In this document: one piece after another, positions 11,235 to 21,434 of the stretch
Layout: each line of letters opens with the position of its first letter
How positions within the stretch are numbered: the stretch's first letter is position 1
Assembly: GCA_020284085.1 (NCBI GenBank)
Contig: JACEVL010000145.1
Span: forward strand, 1,049,983 to 1,113,982
Reading direction: 5' to 3'
DNA: 64,000 bases
Source: Aporrectodea caliginosa
Lineage: Eukaryota; Annelida; Clitellata; Crassiclitellata; Lumbricidae
The notes under the pieces: generated by a model
Databases searched by the model: none
What the model saw: only the letters and a program-made list of their open reading frames with translations
What the model was told of the DNA's origin: nothing
Translations under genes and position numbers: made by a program

Positions 11235-11320
11235 GAATACTCTATTTCGTGACACCGGCCAAGATTCTTGGCCGGTGTCACCCCATACATGAGTATCCCC
11301 CTTAGCGAAATGGAGTATTC
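11235..11320. repeat. Perfect palindrome nested in a larger inverted repeat
   Basis: GTGACACCGGCCAAGA and its exact reverse complement are separated by one base (11249-11281). They lie between GAATACTCTATTTCG and its near-inverse CGAAATGGAGTATTC. A piece of the same sequence (CTAAGGGGGATACTCATG, ACTCTATTTCGTGACACCGG) recurs at 36078-36125. This looks like two fused transposon ends. Confidence 0.75.
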
Positions 11321-11649
11321 GGTTTAGTTTGCATTTTTGCGGTTTCTAAGTGTATTCAGTCGTACTGTTTGGATTTATTGTACACGTAAAATATTGTAAG
11401 TTGCGTATCTTTAGTTTGTACGTCGACCTGAAATTAATTTATTTCGTGTTTGGTGATTTTGACTGGATTTTCGTCTTTGGCTATCGTGATGCGTATGACG
11501 ATAAGGCTAGAATTTTTTATTCCCCCCCCCGGATACTCTAAACCGGTTTATTCCATCCGGGGGATATGCTATTCCATCTCGGGACACCGGCATCGGGACA
11601 GTCCCCCGGACATCCCCCGAACAGTAATTAGGTGGTCTCTACCATTTGT

Positions 11650-11800
11650 CCATGATAACTGTCCATTACTCCAACTTCTATTGAAGCAAAGACCGTCTTT
11701 CATCAACCTAACTTCTACAGTATGTAAGCAAAGAATTTTTCTTTCATCAATCCAACTTCTATTAAGGTAAAGAATAATTGTCATCAGTCCAGCTTGGGGA
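11650..11800 (+). repeat. ~40-bp minisatellite, shared with hAT elements
   Basis: Three to four units of the theme CATCAATCCAACTTCTATT then AAGCAAAGAAT. The same unit is found in the hAT elements at 4117-4275 and, inverted, at 32985-33300. Its presence suggests that 10996-11830 is a decayed relative of those elements. Confidence 0.65.
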
Positions 11801-11969
11801 AACGTCCCGGGGGGAAATATCCGCCGGAAATGTCCTAGATCCATCTTTGCTTTGTATGGCTTAGTGATTCCGAAACAATTTGCGTAAATTTTATTCATTT
11901 AACAAGACGTTGGTTAGTTGTTTCTTTTCGTTATCTTCTGTGAAACGATCGACGCTTAACGACTTTTAA

Positions 11970-12594
11970 CCCGTTGGAGGTGAGGTGGGGTATGACACAC
12001 CCCATAGCTATTCTACGCTGCGTTTTCTACGGAAAAAGTGGAACCAGCTTGGATTATTTTTGTCTACCTTAGTGAATGTGAAATACGGACACTTTAGGTC
12101 AATTTCAGCTATTTTTGAACGCACATTTTTTTTATTCTGTTGCAAATTCAAGTGAAATTATAATTTTTCGTATACATATTGATTTTAATTAATTAAAAGA
12201 AGTAACGGCACAGTTTGGAAAAATTGGTGATAATAGAAGATAGTGCAGATATAAGATATATCTTGTTTTGCATAGATGCAAAATTGTTCCATTATTACTG
12301 GTAGTATGTCACGTTCGAAAACGTTACATGTTTCAAGAACCACGAAGATGCCATTGCAGAGGGCCGCTTTTGATTTCGAGCGCCACCGCGCTGGCCACTT
12401 CAATTATGATAGAAAAAAGTTATTTGCTCCCGATAATCACCAGTTTAACTGATAATTGGTTACAGAACAATAGTTTAGCTCACAATAAATGTTTTGTAGT
12501 TGATATTTTGACTTACAAGTAAAAAATATGCATTGGGGTATGTCATACCCACCTCACCTGAAACGTTCCAATGCTTCACCTCACCTCCAAAGGG
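11970..12594. mobile_element. piggyBac-like MITE, copy 1
   Basis: The 625-bp element is flanked by TTAA at 11966-11969 and 12595-12598. Ends are CCCGTTGGAGGTGAGGTG and, inward from the right, CCCTTTGGAGGTGAGGTG. On the left a GGGGTATGACACACCCC palindrome follows directly; on the right a related palindrome lies after an ~18-nt spacer. There is no transposase frame. It inserted into the TTAA of a dispersed hairpin, whose remainder (AAGGTGATTTGCGTCGCCC) continues after the right end. A close copy is at 26916-27526. Confidence 0.88.
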
Positions 12595-12781
12595 TTAACA
12601 AAGGTGATTTGCGTCGCCCTCCTCCTGTCTCCAGACTTAAGACTGGCACCAAGACAGGCAGGAGAATGGCTGAGGTGTTTATTTATAGTGTCTAATCTGA
12701 GTCGAATTTTCAACGTAGTTTTGAGTGTCTAGCGACATAATTATTACATAAAGTTTTCTATATTTTTGTAATTTTGTCATT

Positions 12782-12820
12782 GTTTAACAATGTCTTATGG
12801 CTGCCAGGACCATAAACTTC
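12782..12820 (-). repeat. Dispersed hairpin, class 3, antisense
   Basis: GTTTAACAATGTCTTATGGC, CTGCCAGGACC, then ATAAACTTCGAGCC. The loop arm is well kept; the outer stem has decayed. Confidence 0.65.
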
Positions 12821-12971
12821 GAGCCTGCTTTACATGAGGTTACCCAGGGTCAACTTATAATGGTGGTTGAACGAAAATTAAATCTTTATAGTGTTTGGAA
12901 GAACTCACTAAAAGGTGTCCATTTCTAGTTGACAATTTAAACTACCTGGTATTTGCGTGTGTGTGTCCACA

Positions 12972-13011
12972 GTTTAACGGCAGCTTATGACAACATAGGC
13001 CGTTGCCGCCG
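12972..13011 (-). repeat. Dispersed hairpin, class 1, GC-stem variant
   Basis: In sense the outer arms are CGGCGGC and GCTGCCG, seven pairs with one G-U. Inner arms are GGC and GTC around CTATGTT. Against GACGTC stems elsewhere, several pairs changed on both sides together. Confidence 0.8.
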
Positions 13012-13703
13012 ACAAAGATTAGTTTTGGCATATTACAGCTCTTTTTAGTTACTATTTGCGCTCATTTGCAAACGATTTATATGTCTTGTCTGTTCCACAC
13101 AGAGGTGTGTACAATCAGTTTCCCCATTGAAATTAATAAGAAAATAGGCATTGATCCAGGCTAACAGAGAGCAATAATCTACGACTTTAGCCACGGCTTC
13201 TCTTCAGCCAGATATTGACAACATGGCTTGTAAATAACAAGACTTGCTGGACATTTACGTCCCACGTATTGTATAATGAACTGTGTAAGGAGCTTTTCAT
13301 AATCCACAGGAATATAATTATATAAAGTGAAATGAAAATTATTTATAATTATTGCGTTTGGAAACTGTTTAAAAGATTTCGAAATAAAGCAGTGGGTTTA
13401 AGTGTTTTACCGCGTTCGGAATACGATTTTCTTTTCCAAAGACCACCATATTACATGTAGTTAGTACAACGTTTCTGGCCAACGATTGATTTTCACACTA
13501 GAGGACGCTGTCGAGTTAAAACCTCTGCGCCTCATTCTGTGTCGTAGTAATTAGCTCGCTCTTTTTGATGCCCTTCTGTAGTTTGTCGAGGGGTTGACTG
13601 TTTCACAGTAGATGGCGCTTCTGATTGCGACCCCCTACGTCTGTTTTCGATGTATGTCGTAAGTGTTTTTTTCGCCCCTTTCTCTGGTCGGTCTACTTTT
13701 GAT

Positions 13704-15390
13704 TCATTCATTCATTCATTCATTCAGAGCATTTATATAGCGCCCCTTCAAGAAACTACTCAGGAGCGCTCCCGGCCCAGCCACGACTAAAGAAAAAAGA
13801 CTTGAGGGACTTGTAGAACCCTGTCAGATGGCCTACAAGTAAAAAACGGAGCTTAAGTGGTAGGTCATTCCAAATGGAAGGGCCAACAACCGAGAAAGCA
13901 CGGCGCTGCCTAATAGCCAAGCGAGTCCGTGGAACAAGGAACTCACCCCTCGTCGCAGAGCGAAGCACCCGACGCGCTGGAACAACAGACACTGGGCGGC
14001 AAAGATCACGCAAGTAAAGATGGAGCGCAGCCAAGAACACAACGAGAAACAAGAGCAGCAATGCGATATGAGATACGCTGAGACACAGGCAGCCAATGCA
14101 ACACATCACGCATGTATGCAGAGACAGGAGAGTACTTAGGAAGCCGTCCAATAAGCCGAGCAGCCGAGCGTAGAACTCGATCTAGTCGCCCCAAAACACC
14201 AAGAGGAAGGCCAGCAAGTAGTGAGGAACAGTGGTCAATTCGACTAGTAACAAAGGCATGAACAAGGACCACAACTGCATCATGAGAGAAAGAGCGAGAG
14301 ACCACTCGAAGCTGACGAAGCTGATAATAACAACTCCGTGCAATTGAGTTCACATGTTGAGATAAAGTAAGCTCGGAGTCAAGAGAAAGTCCCAGATCAC
14401 GAACTGTGGGGGAAAAGGTATGTGAGGAAAGAGCAGGGTAAGTTGAGGAAAGTCGATACCCTGCAGTTGTCTACGGCTACCCAGCCAAATGAGCTGTGTT
14501 TTAGAGGGATTTAAGAGTAGCCGATTGGAGGCCATCCAAGAAGAGAGGACATCCATAGTCAGACACATCTGACTCACAGTAGCCACCGCATCGGCTGAAT
14601 GGGTGTGGATGTAGGCTTGCACATCATCGGCAAATAGTTGGTGTAGAAGCCCCTGAGACGTCAACAAGGAGCAGACATCAGCAGTATAAAGAAGATAAAG
14701 CAGCGGGCCCAGGACAGAACCCTGGGGCACACCCAAAGGGGCAGGGACCCAAAGAGACCTGGACGAACCAAGGACTACACAATTTGAGCGGTCAGTTAAA
14801 AAAGATCTAAGCCATTCTAGAGGCTGGTCCACCAAGCCAAAGGAAGTAGAGAGGCGCTGCAAGAGAATGGAGTGGTCCACACAGTCAAAAGCAGAGCTTA
14901 CATCAAAGAGAGCAAGGAGAGTAACCTGACCACAGTCAACTGCGCTATAGAAGTCTGACAAAAGTCGAAGCAGGAGAGTCTCCGTGGAGTGATTCCGACA
15001 GGAAACCCGACTGCTGCGACGGAATCAATTCATTCACATCTAGATAAGTAATCAGCTGGTTAGCAACAATGCGTTCCAGTATTTTAGACAAAAAAGTTAC
15101 ATTCGCAATGGGGCGATAGTTTGCTGGATCACTCTGGTCCAGACCATCGTGCTTCAGAACTGGTAGAAGAACGGAACGCTTCTGTGAGACTGGTAGGCAT
15201 GCCTCACGGATCGAACAGTTGCACAGAACAGTGAGGAAGGGAAGGAGATCGTCAATTAATTCCTGAACAAGAAATGTTGGTGCAGGATCCAACTCGCACG
15301 TCTTGGCGGCAGAGGAGAGGATGAGTCGACGGAGGTCCAAACTCGAAATCTCCTGGAGAGATGAACGATTAGCTCCTCTACTTTTGGTTG
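13704..15390 (-). pseudogene. CR1/L2-like non-LTR retrotransposon, 5'-truncated, frameshifted
   Basis: The minus strand encodes most of a reverse transcriptase in four frame-broken pieces. In order they are: ANYRPIANVTFLSKILERIV; LLALFDVSSAFDCVDHSILL (catalytic Asp); GVPQGSVLGPLLYLLY; LFADDVQAYI (the FADD box); RDLGLSLDSE; and a C-terminal WNDLPLKLR region. Frameshifts fall near 14998, 14415 and 14050, so it is dead. The endonuclease half is missing, as in 5'-truncated LINE copies. The 3' end is GGGAGCGCTCCTGAG, then GGGGCGCTATATAAATG and a (TGAA)n tail at 13705-13728. The clade is judged from the motif wording only. Confidence 0.85.
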
Positions 15391-16274
15391 TAGACGCTTC
15401 GGAACACTACCGCACACTATTTATAGCCTGTGATCTGTCATAGTAGTTTCTAATTAACGACGCAATGTCATGACAGATATAAATACGTTTGCACTGAAGT
15501 GACCAGTTTAATTAATATCTGTCCCTTCTCTAATAGGTACGTTTACTTCTATTTCTTCGTTTATGAAGTGACATGGTTCTATTCAATTCTTGACCGAAGG
15601 ATGAAAGAAGCGGTCTTTGTAGTAGTGTTTACTTGAAGCGGGACTTAGAAATCTTGGTGCCAACTAATAATAATAATAATAGTACTTTTTCTGTATTGAA
15701 GCGCCTGCAAACGCACTGCGCTGTACATTTACATGTTATGACAATTAAACAATTATTATTTTCTCCGTCATAGCTCATTCGAAAACTCTAAAAGTGAAGC
15801 AAATAGTAACTTCAACTCGGAAAAATGCCTAAGCCAGAGAAGCGGAAAGGCCGCTCAATGAGTCCATCAGCTCTTCCGAACGCTCTTTTGATTCAGCAAA
15901 TAAGACACCGCCTGCATTATGGCTGTGTCCTACGGTGGTTGAGGAGTCACAAACGGATGATGAATGGGCTGATTTGATCGCAGATGGTAGTTACATATCT
16001 CAGCAACCCATCTAAAGATGATAGAATGGACGATGAATAGAATGCTGTTATCAGACATCAACAAATTGAGGCGAATGCAGAAACGATCTCTAGCAAAACG
16101 ATATCAATCGAAATGAAACGAAAACAATGAAATACAAACGAAATCTAAATCCCTCGAATCAACTCAACTGCCTTCAGAATCAACGTACGGAAAGAGAAAG
16201 AAAAAGAAGTCTGCTCGAATATTTAGGTCGATTGCACGATGGCATCCAACTAAGTCTGCTGAAAAATCTGGTAT
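15391..16274. other. No clear gene; short ORF1-like stretch
   Basis: Around 15690 there is a LINE-type tail fragment (GAAGCGCCTGCAAACGCACT) that recurs near 59212 and 36860. From 15825 an ATG starts MPKPEKRKGRSMSPSALPNA, soon broken by stops. It may be a decayed LINE ORF1, but I see no zinc knuckle or other diagnostic motif. Confidence 0.35.
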
Positions 16275-16510
16275 GAAAAGTAAGTAAGAGTAAGTAAGAA
16301 TGTTCTTTATTGAACGCAAGCAAACGCTCAGCGCTTTACATACAAAGTCAGAAATAATTTAAGTACAAAGAAAACGATATTTAGAAGAAATTAGGTCAAC
16401 TAGAAAACATATGTCTAACTGTACAACATCCTAGCTAAGAAGCCACGCCTGGTAAGGGAATCAAATCTAGGAGAACACGGTTATGTGAGCGTGGGCGCAG
16501 GTCATGACCA
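16275..16510 (-). pseudogene. LINE 3' end with (CTTA)n tail, copy 1
   Basis: The minus strand is homologous to 39232-39460 on the plus strand. Both end a reverse transcriptase C-terminus (RFDSLTRRGFLARMLYS in the other copy), then a short 3' region with CAATAAAGAACAT, then CTTACTTACT repeats. Related copies lie at 37617 and 53255. It is 5'-truncated with no catalytic core. Confidence 0.6.
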
Positions 16511-16575
16511 GTAATCTCTGTCAATCAAAATTTTGAGGAAAAAGTAATGTTTTCTATATATATCCCTCGTCGAAA

Positions 16576-16609
16576 AACACGTCTTATGGCCTCCACGGCC
16601 GTTAACGTC
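16576..16609 (-). repeat. Dispersed hairpin, class 3, antisense
   Basis: In sense the inner stem GGCC/GGCC around GTGGA is fully paired. The outer arms GACGTT and GACGTG keep five of six pairs. Confidence 0.7.
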
Positions 16610-16671
16610 AAGCATATTCCACATTATCTTAGGTGTCGAACAAAGCATTATTTGTTATTATTTTATCCACA

Positions 16672-16706
16672 GTTTAACGTCGTCTTATGACATGAAAGAC
16701 CGTTTC
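16672..16706 (-). repeat. Dispersed hairpin, class 1, antisense
   Basis: GTTTAACGTCGTCTTATGAC opens it, and GACCGTTTCG closes it with the 5' outer arm lost. Confidence 0.6.
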
Positions 16707-16901
16707 GAACAAAGCAAAAATTACAACTCACATATATATATATATACTGCCGGAAGAAAGCGTTTTTAAGGTGTGTAAAGTGAGGCCCTAGGTTTGAGTG
16801 CTTCCCGAAATATCTACTTAACCCTCGGGCTACCAAGAAGGGGGGTTATTACGACCCCCACCCTAGGTTTTTTGCTTCGAAAAAACGTTTTCTGTTCCAT
16901 T

Positions 16902-16940
16902 GTTTAACAACGTCTTATGGCTTCCAGGACCGTTAACGTC
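16902..16940 (-). repeat. Dispersed hairpin, class 3, antisense
   Basis: A best-kept class 3 copy: sense outer arms GACGTT and GACGTT pair with G-U at each end, and inner GGT/GCC enclose a seven-base loop. The AAAGGTGTATAAA box follows at 17024. Confidence 0.8.
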
Positions 16941-17123
16941 TACCGTACATAAAGAACCAGGGCCTTTAAGTTAATATCAATTGAACGAAATTTCAATGTA
17001 CATAGTTTTGGAAACAAACGATTTAAAGGTGTATAAACGGAGCAGTAAGTTGGATTGCTTCGCCACACCTTACTTTAACATTTCAAATTTCTTCTCCCAT
17101 TAGCATTGGAAGTGGTGTCCGTT

Positions 17124-17162
17124 GTTTAGCAGCGTCTTATGGCCCCAGGACCGTTAACGTTG
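17124..17162 (-). repeat. Dispersed hairpin, class 3, antisense
   Basis: GTTTAGCAGCGTCTTATGG is followed by CCGTTAACGTTGACC. The sense inner stem GGTCC/GGGCC is longer than usual. Confidence 0.7.
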
Positions 17163-17218
17163 ACCGCACTCTACATACTTTGGTCGTTGGATCAATGCAC
17201 TAATTGGATGGATCCAGA

Positions 17219-17258
17219 GTTTAACGATATCTTAGTGCAACAAAGGCATTTGCAGACG
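17219..17258 (-). repeat. Dispersed hairpin, class 1, antisense
   Basis: Preceded by GGATGGATCCAGA, the inverted 3' tail. GTTTAACGATATCTTAGTGC opens the motif and GCAGACGAC ends it. Confidence 0.65.
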
Positions 17259-18328
17259 ACATAAATAATTTTGTCTTAAAACAGCTATTTTGTTTTTGAT
17301 ATCACCGTCTCAACAACCTAACAGATGCAGGTTTTCTTTTATAGCTTTAAGATATTTATAGATGAAGCCAGGCAGTTCGTCTGTGTTAGCATTGTCCGAA
17401 TAGTGCAGGTCAACTGTTGAGAGCGGCATTCATCTCGAAGTCTCAATTGCTGTGCCGTCTGCTTTCGCCACCAGATCAGGAAATGTGTCACGGTTTCGGG
17501 GACGGTCCGTTACAGGCCTCACAATTGTCACAATATACAGTGTCCTGCATCCACCAGCGAAGGGTTGTTCGTTGTCTAGTTGACCGTTGACTACGACGCC
17601 ATTTTGAAAAGCTGCCGATTGGTTGCTAGTTGCTGTTTAAGGACGCCGCGTGTAAAAGATTATCTACCTCTAAAGTTATTTATTTATCGCCTCCTTTTTT
17701 GTCGTTGTCATATATTTCGCTCGTGTTGTCATCTTCAGCAATGCGTTTCGGCTACCAAGGTCATTCAATGGTGATGTAACGAAAAAAGCTTATATTGTGG
17801 TTTTGAAAACCGATTAAAAGGTGTCTAAACAAAGCCTTGGGTCCAAGCGCTTAACCACGTTTGCCATACGATTTTCTTTTCGAAATAGTTCCATATATCT
17901 AGTTAGTAAAACGTTTTCTGGCCAACGATCGATTTTCACATTAGAGTTAAATCCTTTTTCTTTTCGTAGGCTATGACATAATGGCTTTCTTCTCCGTTGC
18001 AGTAATATATTTCCCTCTTGTTTTATTTCGTTACTAGTTTTCCGAGTGTTTGACTCTTTCACAGTAGAGGGCGCTTCTGAGTGCGACCTCTATTGTAAGT
18101 TTCGCGCGTCTTCCGTTACAATTTTTGTTGAAATATCAGCTCTTCCACTTTGGGTTTAATACGCTTCCGAACACGACCGTTAATTCTTGATCGCCTTTGA
18201 CTTGCCATAGTAGTTTCTGACAAACGACGCAATATCATAGCAGAGATGATTGACGTCGCCCTCTTTTATCCGAGCTTCGGGCTGGCACTACCAGATTACT
18301 GGCAGAAATCGACAAAGCTTGGATTCTG

Positions 18329-18369
18329 AGTTTAACGACAGCTTATGACAACTTATGCCGTTGCCGTCG
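18329..18369 (-). repeat. Dispersed hairpin, class 1, antisense
   Basis: Sense outer arms CGACGGC and GCTGTCG form seven pairs with one G-U. This copy pairs the changed bases on both sides. Confidence 0.78.
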
Positions 18370-18430
18370 ACAGAAATTATGTTGGCTTTATTGGAGCTCT
18401 TTTTTAAGCGACTAAGCGTGTGTATTTCCT

Positions 18431-18532
18431 TTTTAACGACTAGCTGTGTGGTAACAAAGACCATTAGCGTCGCCCTCCTCCTTTATCCAGGCTTGGGACT
18501 GGCACTGTCAGAAAGCGAACAGTGGCGGAGTT
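18431..18532 (-). repeat. Dispersed hairpin, class 2, with its conserved neighbour block
   Basis: The hairpin (CGACTAGCTGTGTGG then ATTAGCGTCGCCC) is followed by CTCCTCCTTTATCCAGGC, TTGGGACTGGCACT and CAGTGGCGGAGTT. This block accompanies most class 2 hairpins (31370, 57010, 57247 and others), so the copied unit is at least 100 bp long. Confidence 0.75.
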
Positions 18533-18895
18533 AAGCGACTAAGCGAATTATTAACAGTGTCGGAAGCAAACTATCTAAGGTGTCTAGACAGAGTCCAACG
18601 TATCCACAGCATGTATATATTAAGCACATCCAACAAGAGTCTACAAATGAGCATAACCATAGACCAAAATTCATAAGAAACATCATATCATATTTATTAT
18701 GATTATGACATCTGATGCTATCAAACAAACACTTAGCATCAGTTTTGACACATAAGTTCAAAAGTAAAATCGTTTTTTATTACAGATTTCAGAATATTTG
18801 ACAACGTTGATCTGAAATGAGATTCATAATCTCCTTTGTCTACAATTTTTAAATCTAAAATTTTTAAATTTTTAAATCTTTGAGGACAATTTATA

Positions 18896-19132
18896 ATTGT
18901 ATTTTGTATTGTATTTGAACACTTGTTATAGCGCCCCAACCAGATTTCCCATTCAGAGGCGCTCCCGACTACTGCGCGAACGCTGAGTCGGAGTTTCACG
19001 CCGAAGCGCATGAGCAATTGCGAGTGAAGGACTTGCCCAGGGTCCCTACGCGGCGACTTTGAGGTGGATTCGAACCCGCAACCCTCCAGATGCAAGGCAC
19101 CGAACATACCCCTATACCACCGCGCCCCAGTT
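18896..19132 (-). repeat. tRNA-derived SINE (unit A of a dimer)
   Basis: On the minus strand the head reads GGCGCGGTGGTATAGGGGTA (box A region) and GGTTGCGGGTTCGAATCC (box B), which is tRNA-like. After the body come GGGAGCGCCTCTGAATGG, GGGGCGCTATAACAAG and an ATACAATACAA tail. The closing pattern matches the 3' end of the CR1/L2-like LINE at 13704. The long minus-strand frame across it is not a gene. A second copy lies at 52403-52620. Confidence 0.8.
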
Positions 19133-19310
19133 GTATTGTGATGTGTTGTATTGTGTGTTGTATTGTACTCCACGTTTATATTGCGACCGAGCCACCCGCA
19201 GTAAAGATCCGAGAAATTAATCTCTGATAAACCGACCCGACCGGGAAGCGAACCCGGGGCGCCGGCGCGGCGAGCGGGCACCAACCCACTCGGCCACTCA
19301 GGATCCTTTA
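19133..19310 (-). repeat. tRNA-derived SINE (unit B of a dimer)
   Basis: The minus strand begins GGATCCTGAGTGGCCGAGTG (box A) and has CCCCGGGTTCGCTTCCCGG (box B), similar to a serine/leucine-type tRNA. The body carries TCAGAGATTAATTTCTCGG, and the tail is ACAATACAACACAC. It directly precedes unit A in transcription order. The same A+B pair is at 52403-52785, so the two move or were duplicated together. Confidence 0.8.
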
Positions 19311-19506
19311 TAATGTTATCAACCGGAGCATGAGGTTCTTGACACATATAATCAATGAGAAAATGTAACAATATTATATAAAGAGTAACACACATTAAAA
19401 AATAAAACAAGCCTATACCATAATGTACATTTAATTAACTGATTTCATACACAAATGAAACTCTTGCAATAGAGTTTAACATGGCGCTTATTATTATTAA
19501 TCCAAT

Positions 19507-19544
19507 ATTTAACGACATCCTATAGCTACAAAGGCTGTTGACGT
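19507..19544 (-). repeat. Dispersed hairpin, class 1, antisense
   Basis: Sense arms GACGTC and GATGTC pair with one G-U. TTTAACGACATCCTATAG opens the plus-strand reading. Confidence 0.7.
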
Positions 19545-20285
19545 CTTTAAAGTTGTTGATGTATTTCCGTTCATTTTCTTGTAATGTTCTCATGGCGCGT
19601 TAAAAAATTTGCTATATATAGCCTCCGAAATGCACGATTTAAAGGTGTTTAAACGCAGCTGTGTATTTGTGTGCGCTGAGATATCTGACGTATGTTTTCA
19701 TCTTCGGATAAAAAACCCGATTAGTTAATTACTGTTTAACAACGCTGTATCTTGACAAAAAGATTAGTCTTGCTCTCCTTTTTAAACTTCTCTTGGGTTG
19801 GGAACTACCAAAGTACGGGCGGTGGCGGAATTGGAGAGTGGATCAAACAGCCTAACATATTTTGGCATCAAAATCTGTTGAAACATATATTTGAACATTT
19901 CTCACGGTTTTTCGTAGGCTGTGGCATAATGCAACCCTAATATACAGTGTGACGTTCAAGGAACAGCTTAATTATAGCTTTTGGTAACAAAAGTGGTCGA
20001 CAGCAATAATTTTTAACACTTCCAACGTTCATTGAAATAATACAGCTCGAACCATTGCTAGAGTTTGAGGCAATCATAGAGTGTCGTTAAGGCAAAGGAG
20101 CTACAGCTATTGCTGTATGCGATTTGTTGAACAATCCAATACTTAGCAAATGTTGAAAAGCACTCAAATCTATTAATCGCACTATTTGCTTCTATTATTA
20201 TTTCGACCAATAGATTTCGACTCTGTATAATCGTCAGCGGCATTTTAGATGAGAATTAAACACCGAAAATGGCGTATGAGATTTG

Positions 20286-20400
20286 ATAATGTAATGTAAT
20301 GTAAATCTTCGAAAATTTCTCAGCGCCCACAAAAGCCACGTCAGGGAGACCAGCTTATTCACCGGCGCTATATCAAATCAGTCCGCAATAGCCAAAACTC
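20286..20400 (-). repeat. Retroposon 3' end with (TTACA)n tail
   Basis: The minus strand reads GATATAGCGCC, GTGAATAAGCTGGTCTCCC, GTGGGCGCTGAGAAATTTTC and ends in TTACATTACATTACA. The words GTGAATAAGCTGGT and GGCGCT...AGAAATTT recur at 41410-41490 and 53050-53120, so this is a dispersed family. Confidence 0.55.
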
Positions 20401-20595
20401 TTCTGTTCGTTTCGGTGCCAGGTCAAAATCCGGGGAGGTCAAGCCGAGGATAAGATAGTCGTTGATGAAGTTTATCGATTTTTACGGTTTTCGATAAATA
20501 TCGTGTAGTTAACATTGCGAGGAACATTATTACACACCTCTTTTAAACTTGGTCTTCCTCCTATAAATAAAAGCAGCAGCGTAGGATAGTCTGGT

Positions 20596-21415
20596 TTCAG
20601 ATGCCGCCTGGCAAATTATAAATTGAGCATGTTTTCTAGATTTAGCCCTATCAATAGTTGCCAAAACGCCAAGAACGAAGGACTTTTTCATTTTTGTAAT
20701 TGGATCATCATCTTCTGTATCATTTACTGATTTTGAAATGGTTATTGCCTGATAATCTTTGTCATTGAATGACAAAAATCTTTTGGTTAAATCATCTGGA
20801 GAAGTTTCCCCATTAGAAGTAATTTGCACATCAATTGGTGTTTGTGCTTCAATTGTGGAAAGAATAACTTCTGTTTTATTTTCTATTCCAGTTTTAACTT
20901 TTGATGCATATGTGACACTATTTGGTATAGGAACATTAGCATTGACATTTTCACTCTGGATCTCGTCAACTTTTATCATAGCATCAGCAAATTTGATATT
21001 TTGCTCAGCTCTGATTCTGAGTGCAGCTTGCATTTTGATATAGACTGCACAGCCTCTATGTGCAGCACTGTGTGCCTCTCCACAATTAGCACATCTTAAT
21101 TTAGTTTTATCAGGACATTCAGTAAAAGAATGATTACCAGCACACCTGCTGCACACAACTTCCCGAGTACAGGAACCCGTTCCATGACCATAAATTTGAC
21201 ATCTGTCACACCTCATAGGTTTAGGCACATAAGGATGAACCCTATACTTTCTTCCATTTACTTCCAAGAATTCTGGTAGAACAGTTTCTTTGGGATAAGC
21301 TATGAGCGTTGCTTTGCTAAATTCAGGATTACCTATTCTATTAATGTGATGGGCTCCTACTTCTAATGCAATTTCATTTAAATTCTCTTCATTTAAATTT
21401 AAAAAAAACAGTAGA
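20596..21415 (-). pseudogene. ORF1 (gag-like) of the I-type LINE, inverted and truncated
   Basis: The minus strand encodes a nucleic-acid-binding protein with three zinc knuckles in a row: CDRCQIYGHGTGSC, CSRCAGNHSFTEC and CANCGEAHSAAHRGC. This is the arrangement of ORF1 in I, Jockey and related LINEs, where the protein coats the RNA. The open frame continues upstream of the first ATG at 21267 (FLEVNGRKYRVHPY and before) to the junction near 21415, so the N-terminal part is missing. Its last codons (20530-20595) lie in flanking DNA if the target duplication is correct. The inversion separates it from its own promoter, so it should not be made as part of a normal LINE RNA. Confidence 0.8.
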
Positions 21416-21434
21416 TTCTTATTTTTTTTCCATT

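Larger units (their letters stand above)
12595..13703. other. No gene; hairpin units, antisense
   Basis: Contains class 2 remnant sequence directly after the MITE, hairpins at 12782 and 12972 and an AAAAGGTGTCC box between them. The rest to 13700 has no recognisable features. Confidence 0.5.
16511..18895. other. No gene; dense hairpin units, antisense
   Basis: At least seven hairpins lie here in one orientation: near 16576, 16672, 16902, 17124, 17219, 18329 and 18431. AAAGGTGT boxes occur near 17024, 17815 and 18575. A TTAACCCTCGGGCTACC sequence near 16818 resembles a lone piggyBac-type end. No ORF has family features. Confidence 0.55.
19311..20584. other. No gene; hairpin units and a LINE-type tail
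   Basis: Holds hairpins near 19507 and 19733, an AAAGGTGTTTAAA box near 19643, a full-looking unit reaching TTGAACATTTCTCACGG near 19890, and at 20286-20400 a minus-strand 3' tail with GGCGCT pieces and a TTACATTACATTACA end. The target site of the I-type LINE follows. Confidence 0.5.

Noticed and set aside
12185..12522. Open frames inside the piggyBac MITEs, also at 27223-27474
   Set aside because: Present in both copies only because the DNA is shared; frames carry no transposase motif and differ by indels.
15825..16060. Possible LINE ORF1 starting MPKPEKRKGR
   Set aside because: Short, soon stopped in its frame, without a zinc knuckle or coiled coil; kept only as a remark.
16810..16860. 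A complete piggyBac element starting TTAACCCTCGGG
   Set aside because: Only one end is visible and no inverted partner with TTAA was found nearby.
18739..19410. A 223-codon minus-strand open frame
   Set aside because: It reads through both units of the tRNA-derived dimeric SINE; the frame at the second copy is broken.
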